Below are positions 19,260-28,900 of a DNA stretch of 64,000 bases, piece after piece. Each line of letters starts with the position of its first letter. Positions within the stretch are counted from its first letter, which is position 1. A program made the translations under genes and the position numbers. The stretch is from contig NZ_JABURL010000023.1 in the NCBI RefSeq assembly GCF_014762705.1, positions 1-64,000 of the forward strand, in the 5' to 3' direction. The notes beneath the pieces were generated by a model. That model saw only the letters and a program-made list of their open reading frames with translations, did no database searches and had not been told where the DNA came from. Source of the DNA: Cyclobacterium sp. GTDB lineage: Bacteria > Bacteroidota > Bacteroidia > Cytophagales > Cyclobacteriaceae.

Positions 19260-20516
19260 TCAATTTTGAAGTTGGATAGTAATCTGATGCTCCTCATTGA
19301 TAAAAGTATAATCCAAAATGTAACCATGAATCCTACAGATTTGTTGTACAATAGACAGTCCCAATCCAATTGATTCACTCATAGGATTACCCTTCTTGAA
19401 TCTTTTCAGGTACTCGGTAACATTACCTGTTGGTTTGGGTCCTTTATTTTTGATAATCAAGGACTTATTATTAACTTCCAGGTAGATGTATCCAGGGCTT
19501 TCATTGTGTTTAATGGCATTGCTTAGCAAGTTGTTGATGAGCATTTCGGCCATATTGGGATGCATGTCAATTTTTACAGAAGGAGTTAATTGTTGATGAA
19601 GGGTAATGTTTTTGATGCCCATTAGTTCTTCATACTCTTTGAGGCAATCTGCAATCAACCGGGATAGGTCTATAGATTTGGAGCCTTCAAATTCCTGATT
19701 TTCCAATTTTGCCAAAGTGGCCAGCGAATTAACGATTTTAGTCATTTTTTCATTGGCATTATAGGCTGCCGCTATCCAGTTGGCTTGTTGGTTGTTGATG
19801 GGGCTATTGAGCAGGAGTTCAAGCTTACCGGAAGCGACAGCGATAGGGGTCTGGATTTCATGGGACAGGTTTTCAGAAAATTCTTTTACCACCTTGTAAT
19901 CACTTAAAAGACGGATGGACATTTTATTCAAAAAATCGTGTAGCTTTTCAAATTCTTCGGTCTTTGTGGGTTCAAATTCCAGTGGTTGGTTATCTTTAAA
20001 ACTAAAGTTTTTAATCCTATTCAGACTTTGATGAAATGGTTGGAGGATTCTTTTTGATACCAATCGGCTGGTTACTGCTATAAAAATCAGGAGCATTAAA
20101 AAAATGGCAACCATGGTTTGTACAACGGTTTCGGTAATATCATTAGACTCAATCATGATATTATAGGTAGACATATAGAAATGCCTCCCATTGACCAGGT
20201 ATGATTTACCGGCTTTAACTTGTCTTTCTATCTGTTCCAGGGGCTCATGCCAAGCCAGGGTATCTCCGGATTGGAAAGGTATCATGGCTTGGTCTGGTGG
20301 CAGTTCTTTGATTTCTAATCGATCTTTCCGGAGCCGTTCGGGATTTTCCAGTGTTTCCATTTTTTTGGCATACCGGTCAAGTTGTCTTTCCAGCTCCTTT
20401 CCTTGCTCAAAATCGATTTCTGATTCCAGTTTGTAGAAAATAAGCAGGCCTCCGATCAAAAATACGATGATGGATATGCCAAGATACCAAATGGTAAATT
20501 GATTGATTAATTTCAT
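19260..20516 (-). CDS. two-component sensor histidine kinase
   Basis: 418 residues: transmembrane helix about 8-28, a periplasmic sensor of about 100 residues, second helix about 131-149, HAMP-like linker, HisKA domain with phospho-accepting His219 (SHEIQTPIA), and an HATPase domain with the N box NLLSNAIKHN and GLGLSIVQQI. It probably phosphorylates the response regulator whose gene overlaps it by four bases (ATGA). The signal is unknown; the linked outer-membrane receptor suggests an envelope or nutrient cue. Confidence 0.92.
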   Translation of the reverse strand: MKLINQFTIWYLGISIIVFLIGGLLIFYKLESEIDFEQGKELERQLDRYAKKMETLENPERLRKDRLEIKELPPDQAMIPFQSGDTLAWHEPLEQIERQVKAGKSYLVNGRHFYMSTYNIMIESNDITETVVQTMVAIFLMLLIFIAVTSRLVSKRILQPFHQSLNRIKNFSFKDNQPLEFEPTKTEEFEKLHDFLNKMSIRLLSDYKVVKEFSENLSHEIQTPIAVASGKLELLLNSPINNQQANWIAAAYNANEKMTKIVNSLATLAKLENQEFEGSKSIDLSRLIADCLKEYEELMGIKNITLHQQLTPSVKIDMHPNMAEMLINNLLSNAIKHNESPGYIYLEVNNKSLIIKNKGPKPTGNVTEYLKRFKKGNPMSESIGLGLSIVQQICRIHGYILDYTFINEEHQITIQLQN

Positions 20517-21202
20517 TTTTCTGGAGAGGTGTTAAATTTATAGCCTATTCCATAGACTGTTTCTATGTAATCTCTGCCTCCAGCCTGACAGATTTTTTTC
20601 CTGAGGTTTTTGATATGCTGATAAACAAAGTCAAAATTGGCCAGGTCATCGGTGTAGTCACCCCATAAATGTTGTACAATGGCTTGCCTGCCAAGTACCC
20701 GGTCTTTGTTGGTCAAAAAGAAAAGAAGCAGGTCAAATTCTTTTTTGGTCAGGTCCAGCAAGGTTTGGTTGATCAATGCCTGTAAGTTTTCAGGATTAAC
20801 CTGAATTTCATTAAAGGTCAGGACATCAGCTCCACCCAATTGGTTTCTACGGTAAAGTGCTTTTAACCTGGCATGTAGTTCAGCCAAATGAAATGGTTTG
20901 GTAAGGTAATCATCTGCGCCAATTTCGAGGCCCTCAATTTTATCACCCAGGGATCCTTTTGCTGAAATTATGAGAATATTACACTTTGATTGGTTTTTTT
21001 TAATCACATCAATTAAATCCAGACCAGTCCCGTCAGGAAGCATAATGTCCAGGATGATACTGTCATAGCTGTTGATCAGCAACTTGTCTTGTGCATCGAA
21101 GCAATTGCTACAGGCATCGCAAAAAATCCCTACGGAGGCCAGAAATTCTGTAATATTGTCCGAAAGTTCTATTTGATCCTCGATTAAAAGAATTTTCATC
21201 AT
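20513..21202 (-). CDS. OmpR/PhoB-family response regulator
   Basis: 229 residues: receiver domain (about 1-120) with acidic pair Glu8/Asp9, phospho-acceptor Asp52 (SIILDIMLPDGTG) and Lys in YLTKPF, then a winged-helix trans_reg_C DNA-binding domain (about 130-225, ending YIETVYGIGYKF). First gene of the regulator-kinase-receptor unit. The start could also be the second Met, three bases in. Target promoters are not apparent. Confidence 0.93.
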   Translation of the reverse strand: MMKILLIEDQIELSDNITEFLASVGIFCDACSNCFDAQDKLLINSYDSIILDIMLPDGTGLDLIDVIKKNQSKCNILIISAKGSLGDKIEGLEIGADDYLTKPFHLAELHARLKALYRRNQLGGADVLTFNEIQVNPENLQALINQTLLDLTKKEFDLLLFFLTNKDRVLGRQAIVQHLWGDYTDDLANFDFVYQHIKNLRKKICQAGGRDYIETVYGIGYKFNTSPEK

Positions 21203-21289
21203 TCAAATAAAAGAGGTGTTTTTGAAGCAAATCTGAAGAAAAGCTCCGTTGCGTTTTCTGAAACAGGTGTATTAATATTTTGAACCAAC

Positions 21290-21340
21290 AAAAATAAAAT
21301 CCAAACCGGAATCAGGATTAAACCGGTCTGGATTTTTTCA
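21290..21340 (-). terminator. terminator of the IscA-like gene
   Basis: 12-bp stem with one G-U pair (21298-21309 with 21323-21334), T-rich on the minus strand after the stem and a T run on the plus side, so it may work both ways. Confidence 0.85.
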
Positions 21341-21355
21341 AAATTCTGACGAATA

Positions 21356-21682
21356 TCAAATGGAAAAACTCTCTCCACAACCACAGGTTCTGGATGCATT
21401 GGGATTGACAAATTGAAAACCTTTGCCGTTTAATCCATCACTGAATTCCAAAGTTGTACCTGCAAGATATAAGAGGCTCTTTCTGTCTACAATGATTTTA
21501 ACCCCTTTGTCTTCAAAAACATGGTCTGTTTCTGAAGTGGTATTATCAAATCCCAAATCGTACATCAATCCTGAACAACCTCCGCCTTTGACAGATACTC
21601 TGATGTTTTCATCAGTATTTCTGTTCTCTTCCTGTCTTAATTCAAGGATACGATCCTTGGCTTTTTCTGAAACGATGATCAT
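21356..21682 (-). CDS. A-type iron-sulfur carrier (IscA/SufA/ErpA family)
   Basis: 108 residues with the three invariant cysteines: Cys36 (KGGGCSGLMY) and Cys100/Cys102 (SRTCGCGESF). The fold spans the whole protein. A-type carriers accept Fe-S clusters from the scaffold and pass them to apoproteins. It stands alone with its own terminator, divergent from mce; no other isc or suf gene is nearby, so the exact member of the family cannot be decided. Confidence 0.9.
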   Translation of the reverse strand: MIIVSEKAKDRILELRQEENRNTDENIRVSVKGGGCSGLMYDLGFDNTTSETDHVFEDKGVKIIVDRKSLLYLAGTTLEFSDGLNGKGFQFVNPNASRTCGCGESFSI

Positions 21683-21788
21683 ATCTTTTCAATTTAAATT
21701 TATGGCTTGCCGAATACTTTTTAAACCAACAAGGTTAAAAATTAATTCCATTATCTTTATTTGCTCAACAAACAAAGATAATAAAATC

Positions 21789-22199
21789 ATGATGAAAATA
21801 GAACATATCGGCATAGCAGTAAATGATTTGGATGCTTCTAATCAGGTGTTTGAAAAATTACTGGGCAAGGCAGCCTATAAACAAGAAATTGTTGAAGGAG
21901 AAAAAGTCAAGGTGTCCTTTTTTCAGTCAGGGGACCTGAAGGTGGAGCTTTTGCAAGCTACTGATGAAGAAAGTCCCATTGCCCGGTTTTTAAAGCAGAG
22001 AAAGGAAGGTATTCATCACCTGGCTTTTTCCGTGGAGAATATCAGAGAAGAAGTAAAAAGATTAAAAGCTGAAGGCTTTACTTTTTTGAATGAAGCAGCA
22101 AAGGATGGGGCAGATAATAAATTAATCGTATTTTTGCATCCAAAATCCACCAATGGAGTATTGGTGGAATTGTGTCAGGACAAAAATGCATATGGATAA
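21789..22199 (+). CDS. mce: methylmalonyl-CoA epimerase
   Basis: 136 residues of the glyoxalase/VOC fold, beginning KIEHIGIAVNDLDAS, with metal-binding His in EHIGIAV and GIHHLAFSVENI and Glu in VLVELCQ near the end. It interconverts (R)- and (S)-methylmalonyl-CoA in propionate metabolism. The ATG at 21789 gives the family start; a longer upstream reading would run through the neighbouring gene. Its end overlaps the start of thiL. Confidence 0.93.
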   Translation: MMKIEHIGIAVNDLDASNQVFEKLLGKAAYKQEIVEGEKVKVSFFQSGDLKVELLQATDEESPIARFLKQRKEGIHHLAFSVENIREEVKRLKAEGFTFLNEAAKDGADNKLIVFLHPKSTNGVLVELCQDKNAYG

Positions 22200-23223
22200 G
22201 GATAGAAGAACAGAGATAGGAACCCTGGGGGAATTTGGGCTTATTGAAAAAATAAGCGAAAATGTTCAATTGAAACATGCCAGCTCATTAAAGGGAATAG
22301 GTGACGATGCGGCAGTACTTGCGCCAACAGACTTGCTGCGGGTGTTGACTACTGATATGCTGCTGGAAGGAGTTCATTTTGATTTGTCCTATACGCCACT
22401 AAAACACCTGGGTTTTAAAGCGATTGCGGTAAATGTCAGCGACGTGGCCGCCATGAATGCTATTCCCACGCAGGTGACAATAAGCCTGGGTTTATCCAAC
22501 AGGTTTTCCCTTGAGGCGGTGGAAGAACTGTACGAGGGAATTAATCTCGCTGCTACACATTATAACCTCGATTTAGTAGGAGGAGACACCACCGCTTCAA
22601 GGTCTGGGTTGATCATTGGAGTAACGGCAATCGGAGAGGTGAGAAAAGAGGAAATCAGTTACCGGTCAGGAGCTAAAGTAAACGATATCATTTGTGCAAC
22701 AGGGGATCTTGGCGGGGCTTTTATGGGCCTTCAGGTTTTGGAAAGGGAAAAACAGGTTTTCCTTTCTGATCCAAAAATGCAGCCTCAGTTGGAAAAATAC
22801 GCCTATATCACGGGGAGGCAATTAAGACCTGATGCCCGAATGGACATCATTCATGAGTTCAGGGATTTACACCTGGTGCCTACCAGTATGATGGATATTT
22901 CAGACGGATTGGCTTCAGAGCTTTTTCACATTTCCAGGGCATCCGGGGTAGGGGTGGCCATATATGAAGACAAACTGCCTATAGACAAGCAGACCTACGA
23001 TACTGCCCTGGAATTCAACATGGATCCCATCACCTGTGTTTTGAATGGGGGAGAGGATTATGAACTTCTCTTCACCATTGACCAAAAGGATTTTAGTCTA
23101 TTGGAGAAACATCCTGACATCCATTTTATCGGTCATGTGACAGCGCAGGAGGATGGCAAGGTGTTGATAACCAAAAGCGGAGCCGCCGTCCCACTCAATG
23201 CCCAAGGCTGGCAGCATTTTTAA
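22192..23223 (+). CDS. thiL: thiamine-monophosphate kinase
   Basis: 343 residues of the PurM/AIRS-like ThiL family, starting DRRTEIGTLGEFGLIEKI, with IGDDAAVL and TDMLLEGVHF for metal and nucleotide binding, LVGGDTTAS, and NGGEDYELLFT near the C-terminus. It phosphorylates thiamine monophosphate to the pyrophosphate. The start at 22192 is the usual ThiL start and overlaps mce by eight bases. No thiamine riboswitch or other thi gene is present. Confidence 0.93.
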   Translation: MDKDRRTEIGTLGEFGLIEKISENVQLKHASSLKGIGDDAAVLAPTDLLRVLTTDMLLEGVHFDLSYTPLKHLGFKAIAVNVSDVAAMNAIPTQVTISLGLSNRFSLEAVEELYEGINLAATHYNLDLVGGDTTASRSGLIIGVTAIGEVRKEEISYRSGAKVNDIICATGDLGGAFMGLQVLEREKQVFLSDPKMQPQLEKYAYITGRQLRPDARMDIIHEFRDLHLVPTSMMDISDGLASELFHISRASGVGVAIYEDKLPIDKQTYDTALEFNMDPITCVLNGGEDYELLFTIDQKDFSLLEKHPDIHFIGHVTAQEDGKVLITKSGAAVPLNAQGWQHF

Positions 23224-23257
23224 CGGGAAAGGGTAATCAAAGGCAAAACCCATTCAA

Positions 23258-23638
23258 TCATTCATTTGGGTAAGGGATATAAAGGAAATTGGTGAACGTT
23301 TCATCCACCACAAACAGGCAGCAAAATTCATCCGGATCTTTATAAGTGGCCTTAAACTGCTCCAGGTTATCTTCCTGGATGAGTTTTCTTTGGATAAATT
23401 CATCCAGGTAGGTGATATAATAATTCCAATCGATGGGCTTCTCCTCTTTGCTTAGAAAAAGCTGTCCTATGGGTTGCTCTGTCTTGCTGATTGGAAAAAT
23501 GGGGAATTCAGAAAAACCTCTTTTTCTAACCTGGTATGAAGCTTCTTTAAGGTTTTCACAAATTTTTATAAAGTCACTGCTGATAGTCCCCAGGTATTTT
23601 CCGTTTAATTCAGGGTCATTTTCGTTACTGATCATCAT
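23258..23638 (-). CDS. conserved hypothetical protein linked to rlmD
   Basis: 126-residue soluble protein, mixed alpha/beta, containing FPIFPISKTEQPIGQLF and EFCCLFVVDETFTNFLYIPYPNE. I do not recognise a named domain. The start at 23638 gives an ATGA overlap with the rlmD stop; an in-frame longer reading would overlap rlmD heavily. It is co-transcribed with the methyltransferase, but no functional link can be claimed. Confidence 0.7.
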   Translation of the reverse strand: MMISNENDPELNGKYLGTISSDFIKICENLKEASYQVRKRGFSEFPIFPISKTEQPIGQLFLSKEEKPIDWNYYITYLDEFIQRKLIQEDNLEQFKATYKDPDEFCCLFVVDETFTNFLYIPYPNE

Positions 23639-25053
23639 TGCTCTTTCAATTCTAATAAAACTACATTTTCTACATGGTAAGTTTGTGGAAACATATCCAC
23701 AGGCTGTATGCGATTCACCTTGTATTTTTCGGAAAGCAAGGCAACATCCCTGGCCTGGGTTGCCGGATTGCAACTGACATATACGATTTTCGGAGCCGAT
23801 AATTTCAGCAGCATTTGAATCACGTCTTCATGCATTCCTGCCCTTGGGGGATCGGTAATGACCACATCTGGTCTTTGGTGCTGGCTGACAAAATCGTCAG
23901 TCAATACATCTTTCATATCGCCGGCATAAAACAGGGTGTTTGAAAGCTGATTGTGCAGGGCATTTTCTCTGGCATCCTCAATGGCAGGGCCTACGTATTC
24001 TATGCCAATTACCTGTTTGGCATTGGCGGCAACAAAGTTGGCAATGGTGCCGGTTCCCGTATAAAGATCATAAACCGTTTCATTCCCCGTTAACCCTGCA
24101 AATTCCCGTGCCACCTGATACAAGCGGTAGGCCTGAAGAGAATTGGTTTGATAGAAGGATTTTGGTCTGATCTTAAACTTGAGTCCTTCCATGCTTTCTT
24201 CTATGAAATCTTTCCCGGCATAAGTATGGACGTCCAGGTCCAGAAAGGTTTCATTCTTTTTTAGGTTCACAATATATAAGAGTGAGGTGATTTCGGGAAA
24301 ACGCTCTTTCAGAAAGCCCATGGTTTTGTCTATCCCAGCCGGGTCATCTTCACCAAATTGTACAATCACCATGGTCTGTCCATCTACTGTGGACCTGATG
24401 ATGAGGTTTCGGAGCAGGCCGGTTTGGTTGATGATATCGTAAAAAGTCAGGTTTTCTTTTAAAGCAAAAGTTCTCAATTCATTTCTGACTTCATTGGAAA
24501 TACCGCCTTGAAGGTAACAATGATTAATGTCCACTATTTTATCAAATCTTTTTGGGACATGAAAACCCAGGGCATTTCTTTCAAAATTTTCACCGGAATC
24601 GATTTCTTCCCGGGTAAGCCAGCGGTTATTGGAAAAAGTGAAATCAAGTTTGTTTCTGTAATAACGGGTATCTTTGGCACCGATAATGGGCATGACTTCC
24701 GGTAGAGGGACTTTGGCAATTCTTTGGAATTGATCCACCACCTGCTGTCTTTTGTAGGTCATTTGGAGCTCATAAGAGATATGTTGCCATTTGCAGCCTC
24801 CGCATGTGCCAAAATGTTCGCAAAAGGGGCTCACTCTGTTGTCCGAATATTCATGAATTTTGATGGCCTCTGCTTCCATGAAACTGCTCCTTCCTTTGGT
24901 AACGCGCACGTCCACTACATCTCCCGGTGCTACGTTGCTTACGAATACGACTTTTCCTTCATGGTGCCCCACGCATTTTCCTTCGCTGGCTATTCTTTCT
25001 ATTTTCAGCCTTTGAAGGACCTTATTCTTCATTTTTCTTGACATAGGTTGCAA
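23635..25053 (-). CDS. rlmD: 23S rRNA (uracil-5)-methyltransferase, RlmD/RumA family
   Basis: 472 residues: TRAM RNA-binding domain (about 12-70), a CX5CX2C iron-sulfur motif (Cys78, Cys84, Cys87), and a SAM-dependent methyltransferase domain with YDLYTGTGTIANF, DPPRAGMHEDV and the nucleophile region YVSCNPATQARD. It methylates a uracil at carbon 5 in RNA. RlmD versus another TrmA-like specificity is inferred from overall layout. It is followed by an overlapping small gene. Confidence 0.88.
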   Translation of the reverse strand: MQPMSRKMKNKVLQRLKIERIASEGKCVGHHEGKVVFVSNVAPGDVVDVRVTKGRSSFMEAEAIKIHEYSDNRVSPFCEHFGTCGGCKWQHISYELQMTYKRQQVVDQFQRIAKVPLPEVMPIIGAKDTRYYRNKLDFTFSNNRWLTREEIDSGENFERNALGFHVPKRFDKIVDINHCYLQGGISNEVRNELRTFALKENLTFYDIINQTGLLRNLIIRSTVDGQTMVIVQFGEDDPAGIDKTMGFLKERFPEITSLLYIVNLKKNETFLDLDVHTYAGKDFIEESMEGLKFKIRPKSFYQTNSLQAYRLYQVAREFAGLTGNETVYDLYTGTGTIANFVAANAKQVIGIEYVGPAIEDARENALHNQLSNTLFYAGDMKDVLTDDFVSQHQRPDVVITDPPRAGMHEDVIQMLLKLSAPKIVYVSCNPATQARDVALLSEKYKVNRIQPVDMFPQTYHVENVVLLELKEQ

Positions 25054-25132
25054 AATTAATCATTTTCGGTCAAAGGGATTAAATTTGTCCTGAATGGTTT
25101 CAGGTTTTTGCATACCTTGATAAAAAATACAT

Positions 25133-25945
25133 ATGGATCTAAAAGACAAAGTTGTAATCATTACGGGGGCCACCTCCGGCATTGGTGCTGCCTGTGCCAA
25201 AATTTTTGGTAAAGCAGGGGCCAGAATTTGGATTACAGGCAGGAGTCAGGTAAAACTGGACGAAACGCTGCTGATGCTTCAGAAAGAAGGGATCAATTGT
25301 GCGGGCGGAATTTGTGATGCTGCCGATCCTGTTCAAAACGAAAAGATGGCAGAAGATGCAAAGGAAAAATTTGGTTCTATTGATGTTTTGATCAACAATG
25401 CGGGTGTGAGCATGCGGGCTTTGTTCAGTGATTTGGATTTGAAAGTTTTCCACCGGGTCATGGACATCAATTTTTGGGGTACCGTATATGCGACCAAATA
25501 TTGTATGAATGATATTGTTAAAAACAAAGGGGCCATAATAGGCGTGTCGTCCATCAATGGGTTCAGAGGTACACCCGCAAGGACAGCATATACGGCTAGT
25601 AAATTTGCTATGAATGGCTTCTTTGAATCTTTGCGAACAGAAGTAATGAAATTAGGCGTTCATGTGTTGGTGGTATGCCCGGGCTTTACCGCATCCAATA
25701 TCCGAAACAATGCTTTGCTGGGAGATGGAAGTACACAAAAGGAATCCCCCAGAGATGAAGATAAAATGATGACATCGGAGGAGGTGGCAGCTGCCATTTT
25801 AAAAGCCCTTCGCAGAAGGAAGAGAGACCTGGTCCTTTCCCGTGAAGGTAAACTGGCTTCATTTTTGAATAAATGGGTACCCGGATTAATGGATCAGGTG
25901 GTGTACAACCACATGGCCAAGGAAAAAGATTCACCCTTTAAGTAA
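25133..25945 (+). CDS. short-chain dehydrogenase/reductase (SDR)
   Basis: 270 residues of the classical SDR fold: nucleotide motif TGATSGIG (about 10-17), NNAG (LINNAGVSM), catalytic Ser in GVSSING, and YTASK with the Tyr-x3-Lys pair. NAD(P)-dependent oxidoreductase with unknown substrate. It lies six bases upstream of the large helicase gene, so the two are likely co-transcribed. Confidence 0.9.
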   Translation: MDLKDKVVIITGATSGIGAACAKIFGKAGARIWITGRSQVKLDETLLMLQKEGINCAGGICDAADPVQNEKMAEDAKEKFGSIDVLINNAGVSMRALFSDLDLKVFHRVMDINFWGTVYATKYCMNDIVKNKGAIIGVSSINGFRGTPARTAYTASKFAMNGFFESLRTEVMKLGVHVLVVCPGFTASNIRNNALLGDGSTQKESPRDEDKMMTSEEVAAAILKALRRRKRDLVLSREGKLASFLNKWVPGLMDQVVYNHMAKEKDSPFK

Positions 25946-25951
25946 AGTTTC

Positions 25952-28900
25952 ATGCTAAAAGATATTTTTAAGGTTTATTTAAACCGCTTGGTGGATCTTT
26001 CTTCCAACAACCGATCTATTTTTCTTCCGAAAATCATTCAAAGCCAGATGATTGATCTCAAAGATTTCCATTTTTTGAACAATCATCCTTCCTTTTTTTA
26101 CATCAATGAATTGCTGGGTAGAAAAAGAAATATTCCATTGATTCAGGAGCTTGACTCCAGGGATAAGAATGTCAACCAGCTATCCACCAGGCTAAAACGC
26201 CTGCTCCACCATGTACGCTTTGCCATTGAAGAAACAGGGGAAAAAAATTTGTTTGTGGGCTGGCCTTTTGTAGAGGGCAGATTACTGAATGAACAGTTGA
26301 TCCGTTGTCCCTTGATTTTTTTTCCAGTGGACCTTGTACTTGAAGACAAAACCTGGTACCTGAGAAAAAGCCTGGGTGAGCTTCCTTTTCTAAACCCATC
26401 TTTTCTGCTTGCCTATAGCCAGGCTTTGGGAAGACCATTTGATAAAGAATGGCTGGAGCTTTCGATGGAAGATTTCAGTAAGGAACCCATGGGTTTTCGT
26501 ACCGACTTGTATCACTATTTAAAAAATCAGGTTGAACTTAATTTCAACAGGGAAATTTACCAGGATAAACTAGAGTTTTTTCCCGATCTGAATAAAGATG
26601 ATTTTCAAAAATATTCAGAAACAGGGCTGCTTCGGCTTCAGCCTTATGCCATTCTGGGTCAGTTTTCTCAAAAAAACTCTTTCCTGATGGATGATTATGA
26701 GCAACTGATCAGGCAATCAACCCAGCAAAATCTGGAGGAATTGTTTTCTGATAGTTTTGGAAATGTTACTACAAACAGCCAACTAAGCCTTGAAAGTAAC
26801 CTATACAATACCTTTCCGATGGACGCAAGTCAGGAAGAGGTGATCAAACATGTAAAATCAGGGCAATCCTGTGTAGTGCAAGGGCCTCCGGGTACAGGAA
26901 AATCCCAATTGATTTGCAATTTGGTTGCAGATTTTACTTCAAGAGGTAAAAAAGTGTTGGTTGTATCTCAAAAAAGAGCAGCTCTGGATGTGGTTTATCA
27001 ACGTTTGTCTGCACAGGGTATGGCAAATTTTTCCGCCCTGGTCCATGATTACAGGGGAGATAGAAAAGAACTTTACAAGAAAATCGATCACCAAATCAGC
27101 TCCCTTGAAAATTATCAAAGCCTCAATAATTCTCTGGATGCTATCCAACTCGAGCGGACTTTCGGTCAAATGTGCAGGAATATTGAAAAGCATACGGATT
27201 TTTTTGAGGAATATAAAGAGGCGCTTTTTGATGTAGTAGATTGCGGCGTTCCGGCTAAGGAACTCTACCTTACATCAGATTCTGCTGATGAAGGAATAGA
27301 CATGACCCAATATTACAGGTCTTTCAGGTTGGATGACCTGGATGTTTTTCTTAATAATTTTGAACAATATCAGTTTTTCTTTAACAAATTTCAGGTTTCT
27401 TCCTCGTTTTGGCTCCATAGAGTAGATTTTTCGGAATTTGGTCCCGAAGCTTTTAAAGGTGTAGCGGCCACTTTTCAGGAACTATCTTCGGTAAAACTTA
27501 CAGCCAAGAAAGACCTGGATAGCATGTTGGCTGATACCTTTGAATATGGACTGATCTATCAATCTTTTCAACAAAAGGAAAAGATTGAAGCATTAATGCA
27601 AAGTATTAACAGCCCGGAGATATACGAGAAATTCAAGGTTTTTATGGCACATGATCCAGCGTCACTGGACCACCTATGGCTGGAGAGTAAAGTAGAAATG
27701 GTGCGTAAATTGTTTGGGGAGGAGGGAGTAGAATGGGAAATTGGAGATGAAGAGGTGGAAGGAGTCCTGAAAAAAGCCGTTCAGGCTTCCAAAAAACTCG
27801 AATCATGGTACGGAAAGATGGCGGTCAGCCTGGATGCAAAGAAATATGGAACTGTAATTTCGCTTCTGGAACAAAATGGATTAAAAAAAAGTAAGGAAGA
27901 TATCAGGATATTGATTCAAAGGTTGGAAAACAGAATGAACCTTAATCACCAATATACACTTTTGGCCCAAAAAACCTGGGTAGAGTTGCCTGAAAAACCA
28001 TTTACTATCCATTCATTTAATCAAATGGCCGGCGTTCTGGTAAAAGCCTTAAAAGCACGATTTATCATGCATGATTTGGGTGTTTTGGCATCATATTTTT
28101 ACAAGCCTCAATTTTCCTACCAACATTTTCAAACACTATTAGAGGGTATTACCGTAATCAATGATTGGGTAGAAGACCATTTTGGAAATTGGAGGAAATA
28201 CCTCAGTGTGATTCAGATTAAACATTTGCTTAGTTCACCTGATGAAGAAAAGCTGCAGGAAGTGAATCAAAATATTGCCCGGGATGTGGATGAGTTGATT
28301 AGGTTTGACCGGCTAAGAAACCAGATGAACGAGGTCGAGAAAAAGGTGGTTGAAAAAATTATTGACGCATTTCCTGAAAGGGATTTTGCCAGCCTCAAAC
28401 AAATATTTTTATCCAGTTTAAAGATAAGTTGGATCGGGCATTTAGAGGCAAAATACCCGATTTTGAAAGAAATCTATGGACCACAAATCAAAAGTTATAT
28501 TGCTGATTTTGAATTCTCTGTTGAGGAAAAGTTGAAGACTGCCCGCTTTATTGTGGAGATGCGGCTTCGGGAGGGGGTTTGTCAACAATTAGAATACAAT
28601 CGGCTGAACAATCTTATTACTTACCGGGAGCTGGCCCATCAGGTAGGTAAAAAGAAACAGATCTGGTCTGTGAAAAAGTTGATTGCTTATTACAAAGATG
28701 AAATATTCAGATTGGTACCCTGTTGGTTGGCGTCACCAGAGACTGCATCAGCGCTTTTTCCTCTTGAGCAGGATTTCGATTTGGTGATTTTTGATGAAGC
28801 CAGCCAATGTTATTTTGAAAGGGGATTGCCCATGATGATGCGGGGAAAACAGGTGGTTGTTGCTGGTGACAGTCAGCAGCTTCAGCCATACGATCTTTAC

